Assembly (NCBI GenBank): GCA_015478895.1
Contig: JADMKK010000020.1
Span: forward strand, 62,001-126,000
Length of the DNA stretch: 64,000 nt
Direction: 5' to 3'
From: Comamonas sp.
Lineage (GTDB): Bacteria; Pseudomonadota; Gammaproteobacteria; Burkholderiales; Burkholderiaceae_C
The notes under the pieces: model-generated
The model's input: the letters and a program-made list of their open reading frames with translations, nothing else
Told to the model about the DNA's origin: nothing
The model's database searches: none
Position numbers and translations under genes: made by a program
Shown here: in pieces, positions 33,983 to 43,772 of the stretch
How the letters are laid out: each line of letters begins with the position of its first letter
Position numbering within the stretch: position 1 is the first letter of the stretch

Positions 33983-35698
33983 TTAGCTGGCGTAAACCAC
34001 GCAGTTGCGGCCGTTGTGTTTGGCTTCGTACAGCGCTTCGTCGCTGCGCCGGATCATTGCAGCCAAATCATCGTTGCCATGACTGTGCAAACTGCTAACG
34101 CCGGCGCTGAGGGTGAGGGAGCCCACATGGGTGAAGCTCATTTTTTCGATAGCGCTCAGCAAATCGCTGGCCAAGTGCTGTGCCGCCGATGCCTCAGTGT
34201 CGGGTAGCAAGATCACGAACTCTTCTCCCCCAAAGCGGGCCACCAGATCGGTTTTGCGGGTGCGTTGGGTCAAGACCAAGGCAAGCTGTTGCAGCACCCC
34301 ATCACCGGCATCATGACCGTACCGATCATTGATACGTTTGAAAAAATCAATATCCATGGAAATCACGCTCAGTGGGCGGCCACTGCGCAGGGCCAGATCC
34401 TGCACCAAGCTGGCCTGGGCTTCAAACCCTCGCCGATTGAGCAAGCCTGTCAGCGGGTCAGTGCTGGCCAGGCGCTGAAGGGTTTGATTGGCCAATTTCA
34501 GTTCTTGATTGGCAGTATGGAGTTCTTGGGTGCGCAGTTGCACCTGGCTGTGCATGGCTGCATTAGCGTCCAGCAGCTGTTGGGTCATCTGTGACAGGGA
34601 TGCTGACAGTTGCCGCACTTCTCGATTGTTACCAGACAAAGGAATCTCTTGCTGCGTATTGCCGGCGCTAATGCGACTGGCTGCGACAGCCAGGTTGCTC
34701 AGGTCGTCACTGACGCTGCGGGCCAGCGAACGGGCCAGCAGTGCGCTCAATAAGCCAACCATCAAGCCTGCTGCCAAGGCCCACCACAAAATATGCTTGG
34801 CATCGGCATACGCCGTCTCCACAGGTTGGCGTGCTACCACCCACCAGCCCAGATCAGCGTGGAAATCTGGCAAGCGTGCGGCTGTCGTGAGATAGGCCTG
34901 CGGGCGGTCTTTCCAGACGATGGGAGCGGCCGTAATGAGAGCTTCGCGCTGGTGCAGTGCCTGCGAAACCGGCAGCGACTGCCCTAGACTGGTGTACGGT
35001 GCCATGACACCGTCTGGTGCGTAAATGAGTTCGCCTTTGCGGTCAAAGATGAAGATACTTTGCTGCAATGTGCGGCCCGTGGAACTGAGCAGCCCTTCAA
35101 CGATGTCGCGTACCCAGTCCCAACTGCCATGAATACCTAATACCCCTGCAATGCTGCCGTCGGGGCGGTGGATGGGAGCGGAAAAATCGACCAATCGCAG
35201 TGGCTCGCCGGTGCTGCTACGTGGCAATAAATCTGCCAGCAGTTTCGCAGGATGCACTTCGCTGATAAAAGGTTCGACCATCCCTTGGCGGAACCAGGGG
35301 CGGGTCGAGACGTTCACCCCTGTGAGCATGTTGCCGGTAGCGTTGCGTACGACCCCTTGCTCGTCCGCGACGCCAATCCATACGTTATGTGGATTGATGT
35401 GCTGGATGCGGTCCAGCATCTTGCCGACGGAGGGGGAGTCAAGGCCCTCATCCCACAACTCCTTGGAGCGCGCCAGCACTTGCGCGCGGTGACTTTGCTG
35501 TAGAAGTTCTTTGCTCAGCAGCATTGCCGCGTTCTGGGCTACCGTAGATAGTGCAGCACCTGCTTGCTGCTCAAGGCGCCATGTGAGTAGCTCTCCCGCA
35601 ATAAAGCTCAAAGTTATTGCGAGCGTTGCAGTCAGGCTGCCAAAGATCAAGGCAATTTGGGTTCGAACACTGGGAAGGGTACGCGCAGGGTGGTGCAT
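33983..35698 (-). CDS. Membrane-bound diguanylate cyclase (Cache sensor, GGDEF)
   Basis: 571 residues from the ATG at 35698; an in-frame ATG at 35764 would add 22 residues and cannot be excluded. Layout: membrane segment near 12-37, a Cache-type periplasmic sensor of about 250 residues (RPWFRQGMVEPFISEVHP, VLGIHGSWDWV), a second membrane segment (ILWWALAAGLMVGLLSALL), a HAMP-like region, a short coiled coil, then a GGDEF domain beginning DPLTGLLNRRGFEAQ. The active site is GGEEF, with the inhibitory I-site RKTD five residues before it, so c-di-GMP synthesis with product inhibition is expected. Confidence 0.9.
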   Translation of the reverse strand: MHHPARTLPSVRTQIALIFGSLTATLAITLSFIAGELLTWRLEQQAGAALSTVAQNAAMLLSKELLQQSHRAQVLARSKELWDEGLDSPSVGKMLDRIQHINPHNVWIGVADEQGVVRNATGNMLTGVNVSTRPWFRQGMVEPFISEVHPAKLLADLLPRSSTGEPLRLVDFSAPIHRPDGSIAGVLGIHGSWDWVRDIVEGLLSSTGRTLQQSIFIFDRKGELIYAPDGVMAPYTSLGQSLPVSQALHQREALITAAPIVWKDRPQAYLTTAARLPDFHADLGWWVVARQPVETAYADAKHILWWALAAGLMVGLLSALLARSLARSVSDDLSNLAVAASRISAGNTQQEIPLSGNNREVRQLSASLSQMTQQLLDANAAMHSQVQLRTQELHTANQELKLANQTLQRLASTDPLTGLLNRRGFEAQASLVQDLALRSGRPLSVISMDIDFFKRINDRYGHDAGDGVLQQLALVLTQRTRKTDLVARFGGEEFVILLPDTEASAAQHLASDLLSAIEKMSFTHVGSLTLSAGVSSLHSHGNDDLAAMIRRSDEALYEAKHNGRNCVVYAS

Positions 35699-35916
35699 GA
35701 AATGGCAGCCGTATACAGACAACCTCGGAGCCTTAGCGGTTTTATAGGTAGCGCGCTGTTGCATTACTGCGTGAGGTATTCAGAGAACAACATGGTGCAC
35801 GGTGGTTCTGGGGGTGTCCTACAAGCGAAAGGCATGAGTCACCCGGAGCAAAATCAAACAGGCATTTCTAAGATGGCGCTATCGCTGATTAAACGTGATG
35901 AAGTGCGTACAAAGGT

Positions 35917-36162
35917 ATGACCAAATTCAAAGAAGTTCCGTGGTTTTACGCCGGGTTGTCCATACTGGGCTTACTTGCCATTGCAGGTTTGTTGGCCTTG
36001 CTGACGGATGTGATTGACGGGCATGTCAAGCAGGCCCAAGTGATTAGCCGCGCAGCCAGCTGGCAGGGGCAACCTGTCGGCGTGATGCCTCAAAGGGGAG
36101 CTGCTGCATTCAAAGGTGATCCTTTCCTGCAAGTGAATACCCTTACGATCACTGCACCGTGA
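35917..36162 (+). CDS. Small single-pass membrane protein, unknown
   Basis: 81 residues. One membrane helix (WFYAGLSILGLLAIAGLLALL) near residues 9-29, then a polar tail with QGQPVGVMPQRGAAAF. AAAGG lies close to the ATG. No family recognised. The gap to the metallopeptidase gene is 43 bases on the same strand, so they may share a transcript. Confidence 0.45.
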   Translation: MTKFKEVPWFYAGLSILGLLAIAGLLALLTDVIDGHVKQAQVISRAASWQGQPVGVMPQRGAAAFKGDPFLQVNTLTITAP

Positions 36163-36205
36163 AAAATGCATGGGACACCGTGCCTGAGAGCAGGAAAGGC
36201 AGTTT

Positions 36206-37078
36206 ATGAAGTGGGAAGGCAATCGCCAATCGCGCAATGTGGAAGACCGCCGCAGTGGTGGCGGCGCCCCAGTCTTTGGCGGCCGCAATATTGGTATTGG
36301 CACCATCGTGGTGGCTTTAATTGGCGGCTGGGTCTTGGGCATTAATCCGCTGACGCTGCTCGGAGTGCTTAGCGGCGGCGGAGGTGGGGCGCCGGTGGTG
36401 CAGCAACAATCGCCAGCACAAGGGCCTCCTGCAGGCGATGCGATGGGACAGTTTGTCTCCACCGTTTTGGCGGACACAGAAGACGTTTGGGCGCAGCTCT
36501 TTAAGCAAGGCGGGGCAAATTACAAAGAGCCTAGATTGGTGCTTTTTCGAGGTGCCGTGGGCACGGCTTGTGGAACAGGTCAGTCCGCGATGGGCCCCTT
36601 TTATTGCCCAGGAGATCACAAGGTCTACATCGACCTGTCCTTTTTCGAGCAGCTCAAACATCAGCTGGGAGCCCCTGGCGATTTCGCACAGGCTTACGTG
36701 ATTGCGCACGAAGTGGGCCACCATGTTCAAAACTTGCTGGGAATCTCCGGGCAAGTCGATCAAATGCGCAATCGTGTCAGCAAGATCGAGTACAACCAGT
36801 TGTCAGTGAAGTTGGAACTGCAGGCAGATTGTTTTGCAGGTGTTTGGGCATACCACGGGCACAAGCAACGCCAAATTTTGGAGCAAGGCGATGTGGAAGA
36901 AGCCATGAATGCTGCCTCTAAAATTGGCGATGATGCTTTGCAACGGGCGCAGACAGGGCAAGTAGTTCCTGACAGCTTTACGCATGGCACCAGTGCCCAG
37001 CGACAGCGCTGGTTCAAAACAGGTCTGCAAAGCGGCAACATGCAGGCGTGTGACACGTTCACGGCAAAAATTTTGTAG
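36206..37078 (+). CDS. ypfJ: YpfJ-type neutral zinc metallopeptidase
   Basis: 290 residues, matching the YpfJ/KPN_00277 family. The N-terminal [16 protein letters not shown] is its hallmark. A membrane anchor ([22 protein letters not shown]) and a Gly-rich linker follow. The mature domain carries the zinc-protease motif HEVGHH and a downstream [12 protein letters not shown] with the third ligand. It is anchored in the cytoplasmic membrane with the catalytic part probably outside. The biological substrate is unknown. Confidence 0.9.
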   Translation: MKWEGNRQSRNVEDRRSGGGAPVFGGRNIGIGTIVVALIGGWVLGINPLTLLGVLSGGGGGAPVVQQQSPAQGPPAGDAMGQFVSTVLADTEDVWAQLFKQGGANYKEPRLVLFRGAVGTACGTGQSAMGPFYCPGDHKVYIDLSFFEQLKHQLGAPGDFAQAYVIAHEVGHHVQNLLGISGQVDQMRNRVSKIEYNQLSVKLELQADCFAGVWAYHGHKQRQILEQGDVEEAMNAASKIGDDALQRAQTGQVVPDSFTHGTSAQRQRWFKTGLQSGNMQACDTFTAKIL

Positions 37079-37188
37079 TAATACCTAGCTGTTCGTGCGG
37101 TTTTATTTCCCCCGAATCCAGGGGGGAACGCTGGATTTAATGACCTCACACAGTGCTTGGCGCGCACAGTGCGACAATAGCAGTCTCA

Positions 37189-38604
37189 ATGACAAGTTCT
37201 TTTTCATCTTTACTCTTGGCGGAGCCTTTGGCACGCGCCGTGGCCGACATGGGCTACGAGTCCATGACCCCCATCCAGGCCCAGGCAATTCCGGTGGTTT
37301 TAACCGGCAAGGACGTGATGGGAGCAGCGCAAACGGGTACCGGCAAAACCGCTGCCTTCTCGCTGCCGTTGCTGCAACGTTTAATGCGGCACGAGAACAG
37401 CTCGGCCTCACCTGCCCGGCACCCTGTTCGCGCTTTGGTGCTTTTGCCCACCCGTGAGCTGGCGGATCAAGTTGCCCAGCAAATTGCGCTGTATGCCAAG
37501 CACACCAAACTACGCAGCATGGTGGTCTTTGGCGGCATGGACATGAAGCCCCAGACGCTGGAGCTGAAAAAAGGTGTGGAAGTCTTGGTGGCAACACCGG
37601 GGCGTTTACTCGACCACATCGAAGCCAGAAATGTGGTGCTCAATCAGGTGGAATATGTGGTGCTGGATGAGGCCGATCGCATGCTCGATATCGGCTTCTT
37701 GCCTGACCTACAGCGCATCTTGGGCCATCTTCCAAAGACGCGTACCACTTTGCTGTTCAGCGCTACGTTCTCTCCCGAGATCAAGCGTTTGGCGGGCAGC
37801 TATCTGCAAGACCCGGTCACGATTGAAGTGGCCCGTCCTAATGAAACTGCTTCTACCGTGGAGCAGCGCTTTATTGCTGCCAATGATGACGACAAGCGTC
37901 GCGCTATTTGTGCCGTATTGAAAGAGCGCGGCATTCGCCAAGCCTTTATTTTCTCGAACAGCAAGCTCGGATGTGCCCGCCTGACCCGCGCTTTAGAGCG
38001 TGATGGTTACCGCGCCACAGCGTTGCACGGTGACAAGAGCCAGGACGAGCGTTTGAAGGCGCTGGATGCTTTCAAGCAAGGTGAGATGGACTTGCTGGTA
38101 TGTACCGACGTGGCAGCACGTGGGTTGGACATCAAGGATGTGCCGGCCGTATTTAACTACGACGTGCCTTTTAACGCGGAAGACTATGTGCACCGCATTG
38201 GCCGTACGGGGCGTGCGGGTGCCACAGGTTTAGCGGTCACGATGGTGGGCAACTCTGACACCAAACTGGTGGCAGATATTGAAAAGCTGATCAAGAAAAA
38301 GATCAACGTTGAGACTTTGCAGCTTGCTGAGCCTCGCCGTATGCGTGAGCGCGAGAGCTATCGGGAAGCCCCGGGCCGCGAAGAAGTGCAGCGTAGTGCT
38401 TCTGTGCATGGAACCCGTCCGGTGCGAGGGGCGCGACCTGTGCGCAGTGCCTCTGCGGATCCATTTTTTGACAAGCCTTATCAGGCACGCGAATCACATG
38501 TCCCAGCTTGGGACGCTTCCGGACAAGGAACACCTAAAGCCGCCTTCAATGCCAAGGCCAAGCGCAAGATTGCAGCGCTTTTCAAACCTGCTGGTAGCTT
38601 CTAA
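37189..38604 (+). CDS. rhlE: DEAD-box RNA helicase (RhlE type)
   Basis: 471 residues. Motifs in order: Q motif MTPIQAQAIP, Walker A AQTGTGKT, PTRELADQV, TPGRLLDH, DEADRMLD, SAT, then the second domain with ARGLDIKDVPAVFNYD and HRIGRTGRAG. A basic C-terminal tail of about 90 residues rich in Arg and Pro follows, as in RhlE proteins. The start at 37189 (MTSSFSSL) is favoured over an upstream in-frame ATG. It unwinds RNA in ribosome assembly or mRNA decay. Confidence 0.93.
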   Translation: MTSSFSSLLLAEPLARAVADMGYESMTPIQAQAIPVVLTGKDVMGAAQTGTGKTAAFSLPLLQRLMRHENSSASPARHPVRALVLLPTRELADQVAQQIALYAKHTKLRSMVVFGGMDMKPQTLELKKGVEVLVATPGRLLDHIEARNVVLNQVEYVVLDEADRMLDIGFLPDLQRILGHLPKTRTTLLFSATFSPEIKRLAGSYLQDPVTIEVARPNETASTVEQRFIAANDDDKRRAICAVLKERGIRQAFIFSNSKLGCARLTRALERDGYRATALHGDKSQDERLKALDAFKQGEMDLLVCTDVAARGLDIKDVPAVFNYDVPFNAEDYVHRIGRTGRAGATGLAVTMVGNSDTKLVADIEKLIKKKINVETLQLAEPRRMRERESYREAPGREEVQRSASVHGTRPVRGARPVRSASADPFFDKPYQARESHVPAWDASGQGTPKAAFNAKAKRKIAALFKPAGSF

Positions 38605-38627
38605 GCGCGTCCTCAGCCAATGACTCC

Positions 38628-38661
38628 AAAAGCCACGTTCCTAAACAGAACGTGGCTTTTT
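38628..38661. terminator. Terminator between rhlE and apaH
   Basis: AAAGCCACGTTC and GAACGTGGCTTT around a short loop, with A- and T-runs on the two sides, so it can serve both convergent genes. Confidence 0.88.
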
Positions 38662-38675
38662 CACGTTGACAATAA

Positions 38676-39521
38676 TTAACCTGGTTGCTGTTCCTGCAAG
38701 CAACGGACTTGGTGCAATGTGCGCTCTGTAAATTCGCTCGATATTTCCATGGCACTAAGGCAGCCGCCCCATACACAACCCGTATCCAAAGCTAAAAGCT
38801 GGGGTGAATTCATCAAGCCTAAAGTAGACCAATGGCCAAAAGCGACAATGTCTTGTGCGGTTTTACGCTCGGGACACTCAAACCAAGGCATTAATCCCGC
38901 AGGCGCGGCATCTGCAGATTCAGAACTCTCAAAATCCATTAAACCTTCTGCAGAGCAAAAGCGTATCCGGGTCAATGCGTTCACAATCACGCGCCAGCGG
39001 ACATGCATCTGTAAATCGGAAGACCACTGGTTGGGAAAATTGCCATACATATGGGCTAGAAAATTGGCCAAGCCGGGGCCGCTAATCTGATTGTGCACTT
39101 CTTGGGCCAGTGCCAAGGTCTCTTCAAAACTCCACTGCGGTAAAACACCTGCATGCACTAATAGTAACTTTTTCCCTTGGGGACTGACTAGAGAGCGCGC
39201 TAAAGGCTGTTGGGAAATCCAACGCAATAAATGGTCGCGATCCTCTGCATTAAGAATATTTTGTAAGGTATCACGCTTGCCAGGTTTACGAATGCCATAT
39301 GCGCTTGCCAACAAATGCAGATCATGATTGCCAAGCAAGGGTTTTATGGCGTCACCCAGTCGGATGCAGCGGCGCAAAACTTCTGCCGACTGTGGACCGC
39401 GGTTAACCAAGTCACCCAATAAATACAGGGTGTCGCGGCTGGGGGAGAAGGCCAGTTGTTCCATGAGTCTGCCTAACGCATCATCACAACCTTGAATATC
39501 TCCGACTAAGTAGATGCTCAC
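38676..39521 (-). CDS. apaH: Bis(5'-nucleosyl)-tetraphosphatase, symmetrical
   Basis: 281 residues when started at the GTG at 39521, which has AGGAA upstream and gives the same N-terminus as E. coli ApaH (280 residues); an upstream TTG would add 27 residues. Metallophosphatase motifs are GDIQG, GDLVNRGP, LLGNHDLH and VHAGVLPQW. It cleaves Ap4A to two ADP. The coding strand is richer in A/T than its neighbours. Confidence 0.92.
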   Translation of the reverse strand: MSIYLVGDIQGCDDALGRLMEQLAFSPSRDTLYLLGDLVNRGPQSAEVLRRCIRLGDAIKPLLGNHDLHLLASAYGIRKPGKRDTLQNILNAEDRDHLLRWISQQPLARSLVSPQGKKLLLVHAGVLPQWSFEETLALAQEVHNQISGPGLANFLAHMYGNFPNQWSSDLQMHVRWRVIVNALTRIRFCSAEGLMDFESSESADAAPAGLMPWFECPERKTAQDIVAFGHWSTLGLMNSPQLLALDTGCVWGGCLSAMEISSEFTERTLHQVRCLQEQQPG

Positions 39522-39748
39522 TTGGGTTCCTGTCTTTTGTGGCCGTAACGTCCACTCGAATTGCGGACTTTGGAGATTGTAAGTTGGCCTCTCTATTATC
39601 AAGACACTCGCTGCATATGGCTAAAGCCCTAAGAGGCTAAGGCTCGAGGAAGGAAGCTTCGTAATAAGTGATTCTTGAAATGGCTACTTTTAGGCGTTGT
39701 ATTACCTAACTACGTAAAACCCTCAGAGCATAAAAAAAATAATTTATT

Positions 39749-39754
39749 TATAAT
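39749..39754 (+). promoter_or_regulatory. Likely -10 box of the hns gene
   Basis: TATAAT in a very AT-rich stretch, 30 bases before the start codon. No good -35 is apparent. AT-rich, bendable upstream DNA suits autoregulation by H-NS. Confidence 0.45.
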
Positions 39755-39784
39755 GAAATTACTTAACTTAAGGACTTCCTTACC

Positions 39785-40078
39785 ATGACCTCTTACAAAG
39801 AACTTCTGAAGCAACGCGATGCGCTAGAGCAGCAAATCCAAGAAGCGCGTACGCGTGAATTGGCTGACGCTGTGGGCAAGGTTCGTGCTTTGGTCGCTGA
39901 GTATGGTTTGACTTCTGAAGACATTTTCGCCCCAGCCCGTGCAAGCCGTACAGCCAGTACATCCGGCAACAAAGTCGCACCGAAGTACAAGAACCCTGAA
40001 ACAGGTGAAACTTGGACTGGCCGCGGTAAGGCTCCTAAATGGATTCAAGACCAAGACCGCAGCAAGTTTGTTATCTAA
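39785..40078 (+). CDS. hns: H-NS family nucleoid protein
   Basis: 97 residues. An N-terminal coiled coil (YKELLKQRDALEQQIQEAR) for dimerisation, a linker, and the C-terminal DNA-binding loop KYKNPETGETWTGRGKAPKW containing the TWTGRGKAP core typical of betaproteobacterial H-NS. It binds curved AT-rich DNA and silences acquired genes. AAGGA precedes the ATG and a strong terminator follows, so it is monocistronic. Confidence 0.95.
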   Translation: MTSYKELLKQRDALEQQIQEARTRELADAVGKVRALVAEYGLTSEDIFAPARASRTASTSGNKVAPKYKNPETGETWTGRGKAPKWIQDQDRSKFVI

Positions 40079-40091
40079 ACTGCTCTCTTCT

Positions 40092-40118
40092 AAAAAACCC
40101 GCATTTGCGGGTTTTTTT
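40092..40118 (+). terminator. Terminator after hns
   Basis: AAAAAACCCGC, ATTT loop, GCGGGTTTTTTT. Confidence 0.93.
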
Positions 40119-40349
40119 ATGCCTTGGTTTTTTACATTGTGATTAATTTAATATCTATGTAAGTGGCTGAAAATTAAAGTAGTAAATGGAATGTTTCATT
40201 TCTAAATGGTAATTCACAGAGGCGGCGTTGTCGTGCATGCCAAGCAGGGGCGATGTAGCCAGAGGCGCTGCAGAAAATTTCATCTCCATTGCTTGGTATC
40301 AGGGAGCTTTGTCATTGCTTGATGCGGCAACTGGTATTTCAGCGCCACA

Positions 40350-41570
40350 ATGCGCGGCATGAGAAAACAAGTATTGATTGCAGGCGGCGGCATTGCTGGC
40401 ATGGCGGCAGCCTTGGGTGCATCACACGCGGGTTGGGATGTCCGTGTGTTCGAACGTGCGCCAGAGTTTTCTGAGATCGGTGCGGGAGTGCAACTGGGAC
40501 CTAATGTGGTACGCCGCTTGCAGGCTTGGGGCTTGCAGCAGCCATTGCAGGCGGTGGTGGCGACGCCACAGCAGTTGGTGGCGCGCAGTGCGAGCAGCGG
40601 ATTGATTTTGTCGAGTGCGCCTTTAGGGCAAAGCATGGTGGAGCGCTATGGGGCGGCCTACGTCACCATCCACCGGGCAGATTTGCACGCCATGCTGCTT
40701 GATGCAGCGCGTTTGCGCAGCGATGTGTTCATCAATCCGGGGCAAGCGGTGCAAGCCGTGCTGGGCACTGAGCGGGTCACCACCGTGCGTACTTCTAACC
40801 ACAAAGTGGTGGAGGGCGATGCGCTCTTGCTGGCCGATGGTGTATGGAGCAAATTGCGGGGGCCTTTGCTCGGCGACGAAAGCCGCCCGCGCGTGTCAGG
40901 TCACTTGGCATATCGCGCGCTGCTGCCCATGAAAGACGTGCCCAAGGCGTGGCAAAACAATGAGGTAACGGTGTGGATGGGATCGCACATGCACGCGGTG
41001 CACTACCCCGTGCGGCGGGGTGAGTTGCTCAATATCGTGGTCATCATTGAAGGCCCGGCTCCGCAAGATTTGGAGCAATGGGACCACGCTGGTAATGCCA
41101 GCCAACTGGAGCAAGCGCTCAAGAACACCGCCAGCGGTTTACAGGATCTGGTGCGCAGCGTCAGCGCAGCAGGCCAACAATGGCGTTTGTGGCCGCTGTC
41201 TGACAGGGCTCCTTTGCAAGGGCCAGAAGGTATGGCCAAAGGCCTGGTCGGTTTGATTGGCGATGCGGCGCACCCCATGCGCCCGTATTTGGCGCAGGGG
41301 GCCGGTATGGCGATTGAAGATGCCGCAGAGCTGCAGCGTTCATTGTCGATGGATGACCTGGATGTAGAGGTGCGGCTGCGCCGCTACGCCTTGAACCGCT
41401 GGGGGCGCAATGCGCGTGTGCAGGCACGCTCGATTCGCAATGGAAAAATTTTCCATGCTACAGGGCCGGTGCGCTTGGGGCGCGACTGGTCAATGCGCTT
41501 GCTGGGCAGCAAGTTGATGGATGTGCCTTGGCTGTACCGCGGTGACGGCTGCAGCGCGAGCATTCTTTAA
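40350..41570 (+). CDS. FAD-dependent aromatic-ring monooxygenase (salicylate hydroxylase-like)
   Basis: 406 residues. The FAD dinucleotide-binding fold VLIAGGGIAGMAAALGASHAG is at the N-terminus (GxGxxG pattern), followed by EIGAGVQLGPNVVRRL. The mid-sequence DG motif is LLLADGVWSKLR, and the second FAD motif is GLIGDAAHPMRPYLAQGAGM. This is the class A flavoprotein hydroxylase pattern, near salicylate or 6-hydroxynicotinate monooxygenases. It stands alone, so its aromatic substrate cannot be named. The start may be 40350 or 40359; neither has a Shine-Dalgarno sequence. Confidence 0.85.
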   Translation: MRGMRKQVLIAGGGIAGMAAALGASHAGWDVRVFERAPEFSEIGAGVQLGPNVVRRLQAWGLQQPLQAVVATPQQLVARSASSGLILSSAPLGQSMVERYGAAYVTIHRADLHAMLLDAARLRSDVFINPGQAVQAVLGTERVTTVRTSNHKVVEGDALLLADGVWSKLRGPLLGDESRPRVSGHLAYRALLPMKDVPKAWQNNEVTVWMGSHMHAVHYPVRRGELLNIVVIIEGPAPQDLEQWDHAGNASQLEQALKNTASGLQDLVRSVSAAGQQWRLWPLSDRAPLQGPEGMAKGLVGLIGDAAHPMRPYLAQGAGMAIEDAAELQRSLSMDDLDVEVRLRRYALNRWGRNARVQARSIRNGKIFHATGPVRLGRDWSMRLLGSKLMDVPWLYRGDGCSASIL

Positions 41571-41598
41571 CGTGACTGCTTTGACTCCGTTTGTATCG

Positions 41599-41626
41599 AT
41601 AGCGCATCGCCGGTGCGCTATTTTTT
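41599..41626 (+). terminator. Terminator after the monooxygenase gene
   Basis: ATAGCGCA (41599-41606) and TGCGCTAT (41614-41621), then T residues. Also usable by the convergent MFS gene. Confidence 0.85.
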
Positions 41627-42884
41627 AAGCCTCAGTTTTCAGCAGGGGCGATGCGGGCAGGTAGCGAAAAGCGAGCGAAGCACAAGCCAGCCATGCAGCA
41701 ATGGTGAGTGACACCGCCAGATAAGGCTCGATGTCGTGCTGCGTGGCCCAAGCCGCCACGACGCCCGTGAACCACTGCATCAATGCGATGCCCAAAAACA
41801 TGGCCATGGTAAACAGGGACAGTGCGCGGCCTGTAAGTTGCGGCGGGTAGGAGGCCCGCACATCGGCGTATTGCAGGATGCCGTAGCCGGACATCAGCCC
41901 CATGGCGATAAAAGTCAGCACGTTGGCGACCGGGTGCATCCACACACCCATCACCACAAAGAGCGCCGCCATCAGCATGGACAGCTTGCTCAGCCAACTG
42001 CGGCGCCTGTGCGGCCCGGGGTCTAAGCGGCCAAAAACGGCGGGTGTGAACAGCGAAATCAGCGAAACCACAAAAGCCACGTGCCCACTGGCTACCAGGC
42101 TGAAGCTGTACCTGTCCATCAACAAGGGACTGAGCCACAAACCGCGCAGCGAAAGAAAGGCGGCATAGCAAGACATGCCCAGCAACACAATGCCCCAGGT
42201 GTGCGGCAAGGCAAACAGCTCTGCAAAGCGCAACATGGCTTGCCCCCATGACTCGCGCTGGGCTTGCGGTGATGCAGCAGGCAGGGCAGGTTCATGTACC
42301 AGCCAGAAAATCAGGGCCCATGAAGCGGCGCACAAGGCGGTCAGCAGCCAAAAACCTGTGCGCCAGCCACCGAGCTCTACCACCCAGGCCAACGGTGTGC
42401 CTGTAAAAAGCAGTCCCAGGCCGCCCACTCCCATCGACATGCCGGAGAAAAAGGCAAAGCGCTCTGCCGGAAAGTGGCGTGCGATAAAAATGGTGCAAGC
42501 TAAAAATGCGGGTGAGCAGCCCACACCAATCAGCAATTGCCCCGCCATGAGCCACGTGTAGCTGGGTGCTGCGGCAGACACTGCCGAGCCCACCATGGCC
42601 AGTGGAAAGGCCAGCAGCACCGTGCGGCGCAGCCCGTACAAATCAATGCCGATACCCATTAATAGTTGTGCCACACCAAACGACAGGCCAAACAAACCGG
42701 CAAAGGCACCCAGTGACTGGGTGGAAATGCCAAAGTCTTGCAGCAGGCCTTGGGCAAGGATAGAGGTGATGGTGCGAAAGGCCTGGCTCAGTGCAAAGCC
42801 GCTGAGCAGGGCCAGCAGCATGATCCAAAGCTGGCGCTGCCCTGTTGCCCGGGTATTGGTGGTGGGGTGGCTATTTGCAAGCAT
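41625..42884 (-). CDS. MFS transporter
   Basis: 419 residues from the ATG at 42884; the frame is open for another 141 codons upstream, but that stretch lies antisense to the divergent alkyltransferase gene and is not membrane-like. Twelve membrane segments are visible. The A-motif-like loop GIDLYGLRRTVLLA follows segment 2. It has the layout of anion or nitrate/nitrite-type MFS carriers, but no substrate-specific motif was recognised. Divergent from ogt. Confidence 0.85.
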   Translation of the reverse strand: MLANSHPTTNTRATGQRQLWIMLLALLSGFALSQAFRTITSILAQGLLQDFGISTQSLGAFAGLFGLSFGVAQLLMGIGIDLYGLRRTVLLAFPLAMVGSAVSAAAPSYTWLMAGQLLIGVGCSPAFLACTIFIARHFPAERFAFFSGMSMGVGGLGLLFTGTPLAWVVELGGWRTGFWLLTALCAASWALIFWLVHEPALPAASPQAQRESWGQAMLRFAELFALPHTWGIVLLGMSCYAAFLSLRGLWLSPLLMDRYSFSLVASGHVAFVVSLISLFTPAVFGRLDPGPHRRRSWLSKLSMLMAALFVVMGVWMHPVANVLTFIAMGLMSGYGILQYADVRASYPPQLTGRALSLFTMAMFLGIALMQWFTGVVAAWATQHDIEPYLAVSLTIAAWLACASLAFRYLPASPLLKTEA

Positions 42885-42993
42885 GGTGTGGTGCGCTGTG
42901 GCGCGATAACTCTTTGTGGCGCGCAAGCGTAGTGCCTGTTGGGTTGGCACGCTGTCACAGGTGTTTGCAGGCGCTGGCGTTAAAGTGGTGGGC

Positions 42994-43572
42994 ATGACCA
43001 AGCCGCTGCCCATCACCTCTGCTGTTAACACGCTCTCCTGCCGTGCTTTTGCCTGCGATCTGGGGCAGGTGCTGGTGGCTGCGACACCCCGCGGCATTGC
43101 TGCCGTGTTGTTGGGCGATGACGTGGCCGCACTGGAGCAGGACCTGGCCCGTCGCTTTTCAGACTGCTCTGTGAACTGCGCACCTTCGGCTACGCAGCAA
43201 CGCTGGATGGAGTGCGTCGTGCAAGTGCTGCAGCAACCGCAACTGGCAGAGACGATCTTGGCAGAGATGCCTTTGCATCTGCTCACTGGCACTGCGCTGC
43301 AACGCAAGGTTTGGGCGGCCCTGCAGACTATTGCTGTGGGGCAGACACGCAGTTACACCGAACTGGCGCAGGCCATGGGTCAGCCGCAAGCCGTGCGTGC
43401 CATTGCGAGTGCTTGCGGCGCCAATCCTTGCGCAGTCATCGTGCCCTGCCACCGGGTACTGCGCAGCGATGGTGGCTGGGGTGGCTACCGCTGGGGGCTG
43501 CAGCGCAAGCGTTGGCTGCTGCAGCAAGAAGGCGTAATGGCGCAGATGGAGCTTGACGTTGCAGCAAAATAA
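42994..43572 (+). CDS. ogt: Methylated-DNA-protein cysteine methyltransferase
   Basis: 192 residues from the ATG at 42994. The C-terminal half carries the active-site PCHRV with its acceptor cysteine, preceded by FTGTALQRKVW-like TGTALQRKVWAAL and by YTELAQAMGQPQAVRAIASA (helix-turn-helix DNA grip). GGYRWGLQRKRWLL follows. It removes alkyl groups from O6-alkylguanine, inactivating itself. Resembles the C-terminal half of Ada, but without the Ada N-terminal zinc domain. Confidence 0.92.
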   Translation: MTKPLPITSAVNTLSCRAFACDLGQVLVAATPRGIAAVLLGDDVAALEQDLARRFSDCSVNCAPSATQQRWMECVVQVLQQPQLAETILAEMPLHLLTGTALQRKVWAALQTIAVGQTRSYTELAQAMGQPQAVRAIASACGANPCAVIVPCHRVLRSDGGWGGYRWGLQRKRWLLQQEGVMAQMELDVAAK

Positions 43573-43772
43573 ATAGCTGAATGCCCTGGTAACACCTTGC
43601 TTTCAGCAACAAAAGCGTTGCAAAGCGTTTAAACACCAAGGCAAGCTGCTTTAAATAATGAAGCACTTTTTAGCTTCATGCATCATTTTTAATAGCTGCA
43701 TGTCATTGCCGCATAAGGGCTTGCAGCCTGTGACGTTGAACGTTCAGAGGCTTGTGCGTATGCGGGCAGCGC
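43573..43772. repeat. Repeat-rich intergenic region
   Basis: Several partly palindromic pieces: AATAGCTGAATGCCCTGGT faces ACCAAGGCAAGCTGCTTT, GCGTTGCAAAGCGTTT lies between them, and a second AATAGCTGCATG block follows. It seems to be built from family A and B repeat halves. No gene. Confidence 0.5.

Noticed and set aside
42885-43307. N-terminal extension of the MFS transporter
   Set aside because: This part of the frame is antisense to the alkyltransferase gene and contains no membrane-like sequence; the ATG at 42884 fits the family.
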